Part shown: positions 34,081-42,751 of the stretch, in pieces
How positions within the stretch are numbered: the first letter of the stretch is position 1
Layout: each line of letters starts with the position of its first letter
Source of the DNA: Desulfitobacterium hafniense DCB-2
GTDB taxonomy: Bacteria > Bacillota > Desulfitobacteriia > Desulfitobacteriales > Desulfitobacteriaceae
Reading direction: 5' to 3'
Length of the DNA stretch: 64,000 nucleotides
NCBI RefSeq assembly: GCF_000021925.1
Contig: NC_011830.1
Location: 1,946,501-2,010,500 of the forward strand
Made by a program: the position numbers and the translations under genes
The notes under the pieces: model-generated
Told to the model about the DNA's origin: nothing
Database searches by the model: none
Seen by the model: the letters and a program-made list of their open reading frames with translations, nothing else

Positions 34081-35031
34081 TTGAAAGTAGCCATTATTGG
34101 TGCCGGCGCCATGGGGAGCCTGTTTGGCGGCTCCCTGGCCGGCGTCGTCGACGAAGTGTGTCTTTACAGCACAAACAAAGCTTATGTGGAGGCTGTAAAC
34201 AAAAACGGTTTGATTATGACCCAAGGAGATAATAAATGGGTTGTGAAAGCCCGGGCCACCAGTAATCCTGCAGAGATTGGCGAAGCTGACGTTGCAATCA
34301 TCTATGTTAAATATACCGGCACCCGTCAGGCGGTTCAGGATGCCATGGTCAGCTGTGTCACCCTAAACACCATGGTCGTGACTCTGCAGAATGGCATCGG
34401 CAATGTGGACATTATCAAAGAATATATTCCCGAAGACCAGATCGTATATGGTTTAAGCACCTTGACAAGCGATGTGAAAGCTCCCGGTCATATCGAAATG
34501 ACCACCTTAAGCAAAGTGGGAACTTCGATGTGGCCTCTGAACGGCGTTGTGACCCCGAAATTGGAAAAATTAGTGGACTTGATGAATCAAGTGAACCTGA
34601 ATGCGGACATCGCACCGGATGTCAATGAACGCATTTGGCGCAAGCTGATGGTAAACGCCTGCGAAAACACCCTTTGCGCCATACTGAAGGTCAATGTCAC
34701 AGACCTGATGATCAATACGCCGGAATCTTATGAGATTGCCAGGCAGATCATTTTTGAAGTATCAGATGTGGCGCGGGCCAAGGGGATGAACATCAGCAGG
34801 GAAGAAGCCTTAAAGCATGTGATGAAAGTGACTTACGCCGTGCCCGGGCATGTCCCTTCCATGGTCTTTGATATTTTAAATAAGAAAAAGACCGAGATTG
34901 GCTGCATTAACGAAGCCATTGCCAATGAAGGGAAAAAGCTGGGGGTTCCTACCCCGGCGGTTGAGACCATTGCCCGCCTGATCCGTGCTTTAGAAGCCAA
35001 TTATGACCGGACAATCAAACATCATCGATAA
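34081..35031 (+). CDS. Ketopantoate reductase-family (PanE/ApbA) oxidoreductase
   Basis: A 316-residue NAD(P)H-dependent reductase of the 2-dehydropantoate 2-reductase family. GAGAMGSLFGGSLAG at residues 7-21 is the dinucleotide-binding loop, VTLQNGIGNVD near 100 and the helix RKLMVNACENTLCAI near 190 are the family catalytic and substrate segments. Translation begins at TTG 34081 with GAGGTGG upstream. Paralogues outside pantothenate synthesis reduce other 2-oxo acids, and here the neighbours (an MFS carrier and creatinase-fold proteins) argue for a catabolic role. Its leader is interrupted by the IS element ending 69 bp upstream. Confidence 0.85.
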   Translation: MKVAIIGAGAMGSLFGGSLAGVVDEVCLYSTNKAYVEAVNKNGLIMTQGDNKWVVKARATSNPAEIGEADVAIIYVKYTGTRQAVQDAMVSCVTLNTMVVTLQNGIGNVDIIKEYIPEDQIVYGLSTLTSDVKAPGHIEMTTLSKVGTSMWPLNGVVTPKLEKLVDLMNQVNLNADIAPDVNERIWRKLMVNACENTLCAILKVNVTDLMINTPESYEIARQIIFEVSDVARAKGMNISREEALKHVMKVTYAVPGHVPSMVFDILNKKKTEIGCINEAIANEGKKLGVPTPAVETIARLIRALEANYDRTIKHHR

Positions 35032-35075
35032 TGAAATATCCGATATCCCAACGATTTGAAGTGGAGGATAGAAAG

Positions 35076-36383
35076 ATGCGAAAAATAAACGTAAATAAGG
35101 TTATTGATGAGGCTAAGTTCAACCGTTATTTTCTGATTATATTCGTTCTGCTGCTGCTTGCTTTGATATTTGACGGGTATGACATGGGGATTTACGGCGT
35201 TACCCTTCCGTCGGTCATGAAGGAATTAAACCTTAATGCCACCCAGACCGGTCTTTTGGCCAGTGCGGGCATGTTCGGCATGATGTTTGGCGCCTTGCTT
35301 TTCGGGATGCTGTCCGATGTGATCGGCCGCAAAAAAACCATTATCATCGGCATTTTTGTGTATTCTGTCTTTAACGGTATAGTTGCATTTATCCACAGTG
35401 CCTCCATCTTTGCAGTCGTGCGCTTTATCGCCGGGATGGGGATGGGCGCTTTGACTCCGGTGGTCATAAGCCTGCTGTCTGAGTACACGCCCAGGTCCAG
35501 AAGAACCCTGCTTCTGACCATGGTCATGGTAGGGATACCCCTCGGCCAGCTGGTTGCTTCACTGGCAGGCGTTGCCTTTCTGGAATCCATCGGCTGGCGT
35601 GTTCTGTATCTGGCTACTTTAATCGCCTTGATTATGATTGCTTTTGTTGTTTGGAATGTCCCGGAATCTATGAAATTTTATGTTCCCAGAGGAGAAACAA
35701 AAACCATTAAGAAAGTACTGGCTAAAGCCAACCCGGACTTTGAGCAGACTGAGGAAGATGTATACGAATTAAGCATTGTCAACCAGCAAAAGGCTTCCCT
35801 GGGGAGCTTGTTCAAATCCGGTTATGCCAAAAACACCATTTATATCTGGATCGCCTTTTTCTGCAACCTGTATCTCTTCTTCGGAATCTCCACCTGGCTT
35901 CCGAAACTGATGACCATGCTGGGCTATCCTTTGAAATCCAGCGTGATGTTCCTGGCCATCTTCCTTCTGGGGGGAGTCCTCACCACCCCTTTTGTGGGCA
36001 TGCTGGGCGATAAATACGGCTACAAAAAGGTCATGCCGGTTCTCTATGCCATGTCGGCGGTTTTGGTCAGCCTCCTGAGCTTTCAGATGAGCACGTTTAT
36101 CTTTTATACACTGCTGTTTCTGGCCGGATGCGCTGTTACTTTGGTTCAAAGCATGACTCTGGCAGCAGCTCCGGACTTTTATCCCATAGCTTTCCGCGGC
36201 ACGGCCATGGGGTGGGGCTCCGCAGTCTCCCGGTTGGGAAGCGCCGTTGCCCCGACCGTTGTCGGTGTATTGCTTACGGCCAATCTTCCTGTAAGGGGCG
36301 TTTTCCTGACTTTCATTATTCCCGCCGTGATTGCTTGCATCGCAATCCTGCTTACGAAAAAGGATCCTGATCTTGTGGGCTGA
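35076..36383 (+). CDS. MFS transporter, aromatic-acid/H+ symporter-like
   Basis: A 435-residue major facilitator with 12 predicted helices. The first helix carries FDGYDMGIYGVTLPSVM and the 2-3 loop GMLSDVIGRKK, and the seventh-to-eighth loop has GMLGDKYGYKK. The GYD in helix 1 and these loops are typical of the AAHS (PcaK/BenK) aromatic-acid:proton symporters. ATG 35076 follows GGAGG by 8 bases; an earlier ATG at 35031 overlaps the preceding stop region and lacks a site. It probably imports the compound handled by the adjacent genes. Confidence 0.85.
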   Translation: MRKINVNKVIDEAKFNRYFLIIFVLLLLALIFDGYDMGIYGVTLPSVMKELNLNATQTGLLASAGMFGMMFGALLFGMLSDVIGRKKTIIIGIFVYSVFNGIVAFIHSASIFAVVRFIAGMGMGALTPVVISLLSEYTPRSRRTLLLTMVMVGIPLGQLVASLAGVAFLESIGWRVLYLATLIALIMIAFVVWNVPESMKFYVPRGETKTIKKVLAKANPDFEQTEEDVYELSIVNQQKASLGSLFKSGYAKNTIYIWIAFFCNLYLFFGISTWLPKLMTMLGYPLKSSVMFLAIFLLGGVLTTPFVGMLGDKYGYKKVMPVLYAMSAVLVSLLSFQMSTFIFYTLLFLAGCAVTLVQSMTLAAAPDFYPIAFRGTAMGWGSAVSRLGSAVAPTVVGVLLTANLPVRGVFLTFIIPAVIACIAILLTKKDPDLVG

Positions 36384-36472
36384 ATCTTGCCTTTCCCTGG
36401 TTTTCTGAAATATATTTTGGGGAATGTTCTATCCGGGACGGAGAAGCAGGCCATAATCAAGGACAATAAAAA

Positions 36473-36504
36473 CGGATGAAGGAGCAAATCATTCCATTCA
36501 TCCG
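36473..36504. terminator. Stem-loop between MFS and M24-like genes
   Basis: CGGATGAA pairs with TTCATCCG, with an inner GGA/TCC pairing, 90 bp after the MFS stop. No T-run follows. It may partly separate expression of the upstream and downstream gene pairs. Confidence 0.45.
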
Positions 36505-36552
36505 CCGGCAACAAAATAACCTCAGTTCTAAAAAATCAAAGGAGGAAACACC

Positions 36553-37743
36553 ATGGCAGAAGTATTTCATGAAAGGCTGAAATCACCCATTCCCACCAGG
36601 GAATTGGCAAGACGCTCGCGTGAACTGCAGGCAGTCATGAAAAAAGAAAACATTGACTGCATCCTGGCGCAGAACATCACTCAATACATGGGGGGCTGCA
36701 ATCGCTGGCTGACGGACACAACGGCAGAAAATCATTACCCCCAGTCCTCATTTTTGACCAAGGACGGAGACATCGGCTATATTGCCTGCAGCGGCCCGCC
36801 CCTGGATCTCTATCCCCCTTCCCACCTATTGCGGATCGGAAAACCCTGGGCCGCGGCACCCTACTTTTCCGTATTCAATTTTACCTGGGATTGGGAAGGC
36901 AGACTATTCGTCAAATGGGTCCAGGAGAACAATGTCCAAAAAGTCGGAATCGCCGGTATGGAAATGATTATGTGGAACTACTACAACTACATTGCCGAAA
37001 AGCTGCCCGGCGTGGAAATCGTGGATGCTTCCTCCCTTTTTGATGAAATCCGCGCCGTCAAGAGCGAAGATGAAATCAAGTTTCTGGAAAAATCCGCAGC
37101 CCTTCAGGATAAAGTCATGGGCTATCTGCCTGCCCTGATCCAGCCGGGCGTACGGGAATACGAAGTCAGAGCGAAAATCATGCAGCTGGTTACCGACCAT
37201 GGTGGGGAAGAAATGATCGTCATCATGGGCAGCGCACCCAGAGGGGAAAAATTCAGCTTGCTGCCCAGCTTCTTTCAGAACAGGGAACTCCAGACGGGAG
37301 ACGAGCTCTATGTCAAACTGCAATGCAGTGGACCGGGGGGATTGTTTACCACCGTGGGCAGGATGTTCTCCATCGGCTGCGAGCCTTCCGGCGCCCTGGA
37401 ACAGGGCTGGAGAGAAGCCGCTGCCGCCCAGGAAAAACTGGCGGGCCTGCTCCAGGTCGGTGCGGATCCCCAGGTGATCTTCGGTCAATACAACGCTTAC
37501 CTGGAAAGCAAAGGATATAATCAGGAGACCGGCCTGTTTGTTTACGGCCAGGGCTATGACCATATTGAAAGACCCAGCATTCAGCCTGGTGAAACCATGA
37601 AGCTGGCTAAAGATATGTGCCTGGCAGCCAATACCAGCCTCATATCCGCTGAAAGAACCGTCTATTGTGCCGACAGCTTCATTCTCAAGCCAAGCGGACC
37701 GCAGAAACTGCACCGGACACCATTAACAATCTTCCGGACTTAA
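36553..37743 (+). CDS. Creatinase-fold (M24-like) protein, metal ligands absent
   Basis: A 396-residue two-domain protein of the creatinase/aminopeptidase P type: an N-terminal creatinase_N domain (about 1-160) and a pita-bread C-terminal domain (IRAVKSEDEIKFLEKSAAL at ~175). The M24 metal ligands (Asp, Asp, His, Glu, Glu) are not in place: the first strand reads LYVKLQCSGPGGLFTTVGR, the GHGxG motif is YGQGYDHIERPS, and the EPG motif is missing. It is therefore not a metallopeptidase; creatinase itself is metal-free, so C-N hydrolysis of a small amidine or similar compound is one possibility. GGAGG precedes ATG 36553. Confidence 0.75.
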   Translation: MAEVFHERLKSPIPTRELARRSRELQAVMKKENIDCILAQNITQYMGGCNRWLTDTTAENHYPQSSFLTKDGDIGYIACSGPPLDLYPPSHLLRIGKPWAAAPYFSVFNFTWDWEGRLFVKWVQENNVQKVGIAGMEMIMWNYYNYIAEKLPGVEIVDASSLFDEIRAVKSEDEIKFLEKSAALQDKVMGYLPALIQPGVREYEVRAKIMQLVTDHGGEEMIVIMGSAPRGEKFSLLPSFFQNRELQTGDELYVKLQCSGPGGLFTTVGRMFSIGCEPSGALEQGWREAAAAQEKLAGLLQVGADPQVIFGQYNAYLESKGYNQETGLFVYGQGYDHIERPSIQPGETMKLAKDMCLAANTSLISAERTVYCADSFILKPSGPQKLHRTPLTIFRT

Positions 37744-37765
37744 AAGCAGGAAAGGAGTGAACACA

Positions 37766-38950
37766 ATGAGTGCAGCTGAAAGAATCAGGAGGCCCATATC
37801 CGACCGGGAACTCAGAAGAAGATGGGGCGCAACGAAGGAGCTGTTGAAAAAATATGATCTGGACAGTGCCTTTACTCAAGGCAACAACATGCACCTGGGA
37901 GGATATGTCCGTTGGCTGACCGATGTACCAGCCGAATATAATTATCACATGACGGTTTTATTCCCGGCAGATGAGGAAATGACCCTGGTCAGAACCAGCG
38001 GCTCCCCAATTCCTCAATGGGCTTTGAGAGGAGTCAAAGAAGTACTCTATGCCCCATTTTGCCCCACCCTGAATTATACGGCTGACCTGGAAGCGGGCCT
38101 GGTCATCGACTATCTGCGCAAGAGAAACCCCAAAAGAGTGGGCTGGATCGGCAAAGCTTCCATCAATGCAGGACTGATGGGAAAAGTACTGGCAGCATTC
38201 CCGCATATCGAATTCGTCGACATCACCGATGAATTCGATATGATCAAAGGGCTGAAGAGCGCTGAAGAAATGGAACTGGTCCGGGAAACGGCCAGAATAC
38301 ATGATGCGGTATGGGCAGCGCTGCCTGCCATTGTCAAACCCGGCATGATGGAGTATCAGATCAGAGCGGAGGTCATGCAGCTTCTGATGAACCTGGGAAG
38401 CGAAGAACACCTGCTCTTCATGGCCACGGCGCAGCCGTACAAACCTTGCGGCATGTCTACCTTCCAATATGCCAACAGAAGAGTTCAGGAAGGAGACTAT
38501 GGTGTGCTCCTGGTGGAAGTATCCGGCCCCGGAGGCTACTACTGCGAATCCGCCAGAAACTTCTGCTTCGGGGAGCCTTATCAGGAATTGCAGGAAGCCT
38601 GGGACGTAGCGGTACAGGCTCAGCAATTGACTGCGGACCTTTTGACTCCCGGCAGGCCGGCTAAGGAAATCGTCGCCAAATACAATCAGTTTGTCGCCGA
38701 AAGAGGCTACAGTCAGGAAGGGCGCCTGTACGGACATTCCCAGGGCTATGACCTGGTTGAGCGTCCTGCCTTTATGGCAGCCCATGAATTTGGCGAAGAA
38801 ACCATGGAAATCAGGACCGGAATGAATATCTCCCTGCACCCTTATTTTATTGATCAAGTGCAAACCGTATATATCAACGACAATTATTATGTGACGGAAC
38901 ACGGTGCAGAGAAAATTCATAAAACAGCTCCCAAGATCATTATTCTCTAA
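37766..38950 (+). CDS. Creatinase-fold (M24-like) protein, second copy
   Basis: A 394-residue paralogue of the previous gene, 22 bp downstream, with the same two-domain layout (RWLTDVPAEYNYHMTVLFP near residue 50, IKGLKSAEEMELVRETARI near 175). The metal-site strands again deviate: LLVEVSGPGGYYCESARNF replaces the Asp-bearing strands, GHSQGYDLVERP replaces GHGxG, and ISLHPYF replaces the EPG strand. AAAGGAG is 8 bases before ATG 37766. The tandem pair may form a heterodimer, since creatinase-fold enzymes are dimers. The function is unknown. Confidence 0.75.
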   Translation: MSAAERIRRPISDRELRRRWGATKELLKKYDLDSAFTQGNNMHLGGYVRWLTDVPAEYNYHMTVLFPADEEMTLVRTSGSPIPQWALRGVKEVLYAPFCPTLNYTADLEAGLVIDYLRKRNPKRVGWIGKASINAGLMGKVLAAFPHIEFVDITDEFDMIKGLKSAEEMELVRETARIHDAVWAALPAIVKPGMMEYQIRAEVMQLLMNLGSEEHLLFMATAQPYKPCGMSTFQYANRRVQEGDYGVLLVEVSGPGGYYCESARNFCFGEPYQELQEAWDVAVQAQQLTADLLTPGRPAKEIVAKYNQFVAERGYSQEGRLYGHSQGYDLVERPAFMAAHEFGEETMEIRTGMNISLHPYFIDQVQTVYINDNYYVTEHGAEKIHKTAPKIIIL

Positions 38951-38962
38951 ACTATCAGTATG

Positions 38963-38996
38963 AATTGAGTCTTCCTTTGCCGGAGGACTCAATTTT
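38963..38996 (+). terminator. Rho-independent terminator
   Basis: AATTGAGTC pairs with GACTCAATT, with an inner CC/GG pair, followed by TTTT. It lies 13 bp after the second creatinase-fold gene and just before the Crp/Fnr gene. Confidence 0.75.
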
Positions 38997-39010
38997 AATG
39001 GGGCCAGGAG

Positions 39011-39673
39011 GTGTTAGCTATTTATACAAAATACTATAACCTCGATGATAATACGAGAGATATTTTAAAGCATTTAGGGACTCCTCTTGAGTATGGGCCT
39101 GGGGAAATGATTTATTACCAGGATGAGCCGGCTTCGGGGCTTGTGTATTTGGATGAAGGAAAGATAAAGAACTTTTTTCTTTATTCGGATGGGACGGAAA
39201 AAACCCTGTGCATTCTTGAAGCCCCCAGTATTACCGGAGAAACGGCAGTGATCGACGGCGGTACAAGTATTTGCAGCGCGGTGGCCGTGACACAAGTAAA
39301 AATTGTGTTTATTCCGAGAGAAAAAGCCCAGGAATTGCTTGCTTCCAAACCTGAGCTGATGATGCTGATCTTAAAGTATATGGCCTTAAAAATAAGAAGC
39401 ATGCAGGTGCAGGCCCAGGAAATCGTTTCGAATATCCCGCAGAGACTGGCTTATCTGCTTCTGAATTATAAGAAGTACGGCATATTTGTGCACAATGCGC
39501 AGGACCCGAGACTGTTCATCAAGCATGATGAACTGGCCGGCTTCATCGGCACGACAAGGCCCAAGGTCACTGAGCACCTAAACAATTTTTCAAGAAAAGG
39601 CCTGATTGACAAGGGCAGAGGCTATATTGTCATCAAAGATCTTGAGGGGCTCAGAAAGATCTCCAGGCATTGA
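39011..39673 (+). CDS. Crp/Fnr-family transcriptional regulator
   Basis: A ~220-residue regulator: a beta-roll effector domain (PGEMIYYQDEPASGLVYLDE, ITGETAVIDGG) and a C-terminal winged helix (HDELAGFIGTTRPKVTEHL, then NNFSRKGLID). It lacks an Fnr cysteine cluster. The start is uncertain: GTG 39011 is merged with the AGGAGGTG ribosome site, and a later start is possible. It follows the creatinase-fold pair after a terminator. It is about as divergent from the protein at 31200 as family members usually are. Targets could be the flanking PanE/MFS/M24 cluster or the ABC operon at 40043. Confidence 0.85.
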   Translation: MLAIYTKYYNLDDNTRDILKHLGTPLEYGPGEMIYYQDEPASGLVYLDEGKIKNFFLYSDGTEKTLCILEAPSITGETAVIDGGTSICSAVAVTQVKIVFIPREKAQELLASKPELMMLILKYMALKIRSMQVQAQEIVSNIPQRLAYLLLNYKKYGIFVHNAQDPRLFIKHDELAGFIGTTRPKVTEHLNNFSRKGLIDKGRGYIVIKDLEGLRKISRH

Positions 39674-39790
39674 TAACAAGGAAACAATGGCAGTCCATAA
39701 GCCGGGACAGAGAAAAGGTGGAGAGACCCTTTGAAACGGTGAGCATATATAATATCTTAACCGGCAGCTGCCGGAATTGCGAAAGTACGG

Positions 39791-39848
39791 CCACAAGAGG
39801 GCTCGTAAGATTCGAAACCGGTTTCGAATCTTACGAGCCCTCTTGTGG
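39791..39848. repeat. 58-bp perfect palindrome, no spacer
   Basis: Two 29-bp arms meet without a loop. The left arm runs CCACAAGAGGGCTCG and on to GAAACC; the right arm is its exact reverse complement. Flanking bases do not pair. It lies in the 369-bp space between a Crp/Fnr gene and an ABC operon. It could form a cruciform in DNA or a very strong hairpin in RNA. A terminator without a T-run, a transposition junction or an assembly artefact are alternatives. Confidence 0.95.
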
Positions 39849-39994
39849 TTTACCTCCGACCCACCTGTTGTGATTCGCTGAAAGGCCATATATCGACCAG
39901 CAGCCTTCGGTCCGTGGGACAATTCTTAAATAATCTTAAATCTGCTCCTTAAGGATTGAGACAAAAGCCAAAGAAAACTATAATCTTTTATAGA

Positions 39995-40010
39995 GTTAGG
40001 TGAAGCTAAC
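39995..40010. promoter_or_regulatory. Inverted repeat upstream of ABC operon
   Basis: GTTAG-GTGAAG-CTAAC is a 16-bp dyad with a 6-nt centre, 33 bp upstream of the binding-protein start and ~320 bp after a Crp/Fnr gene. The half sites resemble the TTA-rich halves of Fnr/CprK boxes only loosely. Confidence 0.35.
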
Positions 40011-40042
40011 CACTAAAAGATGGAAAGGTAGATCGAAGTTTT

Positions 40043-41677
40043 ATGAAGAAACAATGGATCAAAACCAAACTGACAGCAGGGCTGATGGTTATTTCGCTTC
40101 TTGCCGCAGGTTGCTCTGCACAAACACCGGCGGACTCAGCCCAATCTTCCGGCAACCCTTCAGCTGCAAAAGACGAAGTCATCGTCGCCGTGGGCGGGGA
40201 GAAGGAATCGGGCTATGACCCTTGCACCGGATGGGGCAGCCACGGTACTCCGCTTTTTCAAAGTAAGCTGCTGGATACGGATACCAATAACCAGTTGAAA
40301 AATGACCTTGCCACCGGCTATGAAGTCAGCGAGGACGGCCTTACCTGGACTTTCACTGTTCGAGATGATGTCATTTGCCACGACGGTGAAAAGCTCACCG
40401 CCAAGGATGTGGCCTTTACTTACAACAAAACCAAGGAAAACGGCATTTCCACCATTGATCTGACCCTGCTGGACAAGGCCGAGGCCATTGATGATACGAC
40501 GGTCATGTTCCATATGAAATCCCCTATGTCCACCTTTATCTATCAGACGGCCGCCCTGGGAATTGTACCGGAGCATGCTTACAGCGATCCGGCCGCTTAT
40601 GCCCAGGCGCCCATCGGTTCCGGTCCTTATAAATTCGTACAGTGGGATAAAGGGCAGCAGCTGATTGTGGAGGCTCATGAGCAATATTACGGCGGGAAGC
40701 CCTCCTTCAAACGCCTTGTGCTCCTGTTCCTCAGTGACGATGCGGCCTATGCGGCATTGCAGGCCGGACAAGTCGATGTAGCGAAAATCTCAGAAAATCT
40801 GGCGGTCAAGGGAATGCCCGGCTACAATCTGGTCGACTGCAAAACCAATGATTTCCGTACAGTTGCTTTGCCTGTGCAAAAGCCTGGTGAAACCAGCAAA
40901 GAAGGGTACCCCATCGGCAATGAAGTGACCAGTGATCCCGCCATCCGCAAGGCGTTGGCCAACGGAATCAACCGTCAGAAGATTATCGATACGGTGCTCA
41001 ACGGTTATGGAGACGTCGCCTATACCATTGCTCAGGGCCTGCCCTGGGATAACAAAGAGGTTATCCTCACCGACGGCAATGTGGAAGCTGCCAAGCAGAT
41101 TCTGGAAAACGCCGGCTGGGTGGATACGGACGGCGATGGGATCCGCGAAAAGAATGGCTTGAAAGCGGAGTTCAGTTTGATCTATGCCTCGGACGATTCG
41201 ACCCGCCAATCGATTTCCATGGCTTTCAAAGAGCAGGCCAAGGCCTTTGGCATTAATGTGATTACCGAAGGGCTTTCCTCCGCCGACCGTAACCCCCGCA
41301 AGCATAAGGACGCCTTTATGCTGGGGGGCGGCGATTATAACCCCACTCCTGTATACAATGCACTTTATGGCGCTTATGCGGCCAAAGGCGGCTGGTATAA
41401 TATTGTTGCCTACAAAAATGAAAAAGTGGACAAGTATCTGGAGGCAGCCGTAGCGGCAACTACACAGGAAGAAGCCAATCAATACTGGCAGAAAGCTCAG
41501 TGGGATGGAACCACGGGAGGTAGTATCCTTGGTGACGCGCCCTATATTTATATCGTCAATATCAGCCATCTGTATTTTGTCCGGGATGGAATCAGCATCG
41601 GGGAACAGAAGATCCATCCTCACGACCACGGCTTTGCGGTATTGGGCAACATCATGGATTGGAGCTCTGTGAAATAA
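40043..41677 (+). CDS. ABC transporter solute-binding lipoprotein (Opp/Nik type)
   Basis: A 544-residue SBP_bac_5 family protein. A lipoprotein signal sequence with lipobox LAAGC puts the lipidated Cys at residue 24. The mature domain has the family segments GYEVSEDGLTWTFTVRDDV, GEKLTAKDVAFTYNKTKEN and APIGSGPYKFVQWDKGQ. Relatives bind peptides, nickel chelates or opines. It is anchored outside the membrane and delivers ligand to the permeases at 41762 and 42741. The ribosome site is weak. A hairpin after the gene probably lets it be made in excess over the permeases. Confidence 0.9.
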   Translation: MKKQWIKTKLTAGLMVISLLAAGCSAQTPADSAQSSGNPSAAKDEVIVAVGGEKESGYDPCTGWGSHGTPLFQSKLLDTDTNNQLKNDLATGYEVSEDGLTWTFTVRDDVICHDGEKLTAKDVAFTYNKTKENGISTIDLTLLDKAEAIDDTTVMFHMKSPMSTFIYQTAALGIVPEHAYSDPAAYAQAPIGSGPYKFVQWDKGQQLIVEAHEQYYGGKPSFKRLVLLFLSDDAAYAALQAGQVDVAKISENLAVKGMPGYNLVDCKTNDFRTVALPVQKPGETSKEGYPIGNEVTSDPAIRKALANGINRQKIIDTVLNGYGDVAYTIAQGLPWDNKEVILTDGNVEAAKQILENAGWVDTDGDGIREKNGLKAEFSLIYASDDSTRQSISMAFKEQAKAFGINVITEGLSSADRNPRKHKDAFMLGGGDYNPTPVYNALYGAYAAKGGWYNIVAYKNEKVDKYLEAAVAATTQEEANQYWQKAQWDGTTGGSILGDAPYIYIVNISHLYFVRDGISIGEQKIHPHDHGFAVLGNIMDWSSVK

Positions 41678-41696
41678 ACCGGAACGAAGGATCGGT

Positions 41697-41734
41697 AAAA
41701 CGCGGCCATACCCGGTTGTGGTTGGCCGCGTTTT
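41697..41734 (+). terminator. Intra-operon terminator-like hairpin
   Basis: AAAACGCGGCC pairs with GGCCGCGTTTT around a 16-nt loop, 20 bp after the binding-protein gene and 27 bp before the first permease. This position is usual for partial terminators that raise binding-protein expression over the membrane components. Confidence 0.7.
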
Positions 41735-41761
41735 GCATGAAAAGGGAGAAATGAGAGTGCG

Positions 41762-42751
41762 ATGAATAAAAGCATAGCAAAAATGATCGGGGTGAGCTTT
41801 TTACGAGGGATTACTTTGCTGGTTGCAGTGGTCATTGTTACCTTTTTGCTGGCAGACGCATCCCCCATTGATCCTATCAGTGCTTATGTGGGATCAGAAA
41901 GTGCGATCAGTGAAGAGCAACGAGAGGCGATTGCCCGGTATTGGGGCCTTGACCAGCCTCCGGCAGGCCGTCTGGTAAGCTGGCTTAAAGCCTTGGCCCA
42001 GGGTGACATGGGGAAATCCTACTATTTTCAGCAGCCGGTGACGGCGGTGATCGGAGAGCGTTTTACCCAATCCCTGATGCTGATGGGGGTTGCCTGGGTG
42101 CTCTCTGGCATTTTCGGCTTTTTGCTGGGTGTCATTGCCGCTGCCTGCCGCCATAATCCGATTGATAAAGGGATCAAAACCGTGTGTTTATTAATGTCTT
42201 CCAGTCCGCCCTTTTGGCTGGGGCTGCTGCTGATGATGGTCTTTGCGGTGAAGCTGGGCTGGTTTCCCCTGGGGCTTTCGGCCCCCATCGGCAAGCTGGC
42301 CAGCGAGGTGACCATCTGGGAGCGGCTTCATCATCTGGTTTTGCCGGCGGTGACACTTTCGATCACCGGTGTGTCCGGTATTGCCCTGCACACCCGGCAG
42401 AAGCTGATTGACATTTTGGAAAGCGACTTTATGCTTTTCGCCCAAGCGAGAGGGGAGGGGAAATGGCAGGCCATACGCCGTCATGGGTTCCGCAATATTC
42501 TTTTGCCGGCGGTGACTTTGCAGTTTGCGGCCATCAGTGAGCTGTTCGGCGGCTCGGTGCTGGCAGAAAACGTTTTTTCCTACACCGGTCTGGGGCAAGC
42601 GGCGGTGTTGGCAGGAACCCACGGGGATACGCCGCTGCTGATGGGAATCGCGTTGTTCAGCGCATTGTTTGTATTTTGCGGGAATATGATTGCCAATCTC
42701 CTTTATCCGGTGATCGACCCTCAAATCAGGGAGGCAGCTCATGGTGAATGA
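41762..42751 (+). CDS. ABC transporter permease (DppB/NikB type)
   Basis: A 329-residue inner-membrane permease with about six helices. It has the N-terminal first-helix pattern of the DppB/NikB family (LRGITLLVAVVIVTFLLAD), a periplasmic loop, and the cytoplasmic EAA-like coupling motif AQARGEGKWQAIRRHGFRN near residue 235. Its end overlaps the next permease by 11 bp, so translation is likely coupled. It forms the channel with the protein at 42741. Confidence 0.9.
   Translation: MNKSIAKMIGVSFLRGITLLVAVVIVTFLLADASPIDPISAYVGSESAISEEQREAIARYWGLDQPPAGRLVSWLKALAQGDMGKSYYFQQPVTAVIGERFTQSLMLMGVAWVLSGIFGFLLGVIAAACRHNPIDKGIKTVCLLMSSSPPFWLGLLLMMVFAVKLGWFPLGLSAPIGKLASEVTIWERLHHLVLPAVTLSITGVSGIALHTRQKLIDILESDFMLFAQARGEGKWQAIRRHGFRNILLPAVTLQFAAISELFGGSVLAENVFSYTGLGQAAVLAGTHGDTPLLMGIALFSALFVFCGNMIANLLYPVIDPQIREAAHGE

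Noticed and set aside
36904..38992. Long minus-strand open frames (269 and 344 codons) under the creatinase-fold genes
   Set aside because: The plus-strand products have clear family matches, ribosome sites and operon spacing; the minus-strand products show no recognisable sequence.
40160..41629. Long minus-strand open frames under the ABC binding protein
   Set aside because: Shadow frames of a well-defined lipoprotein gene, without ribosome sites.
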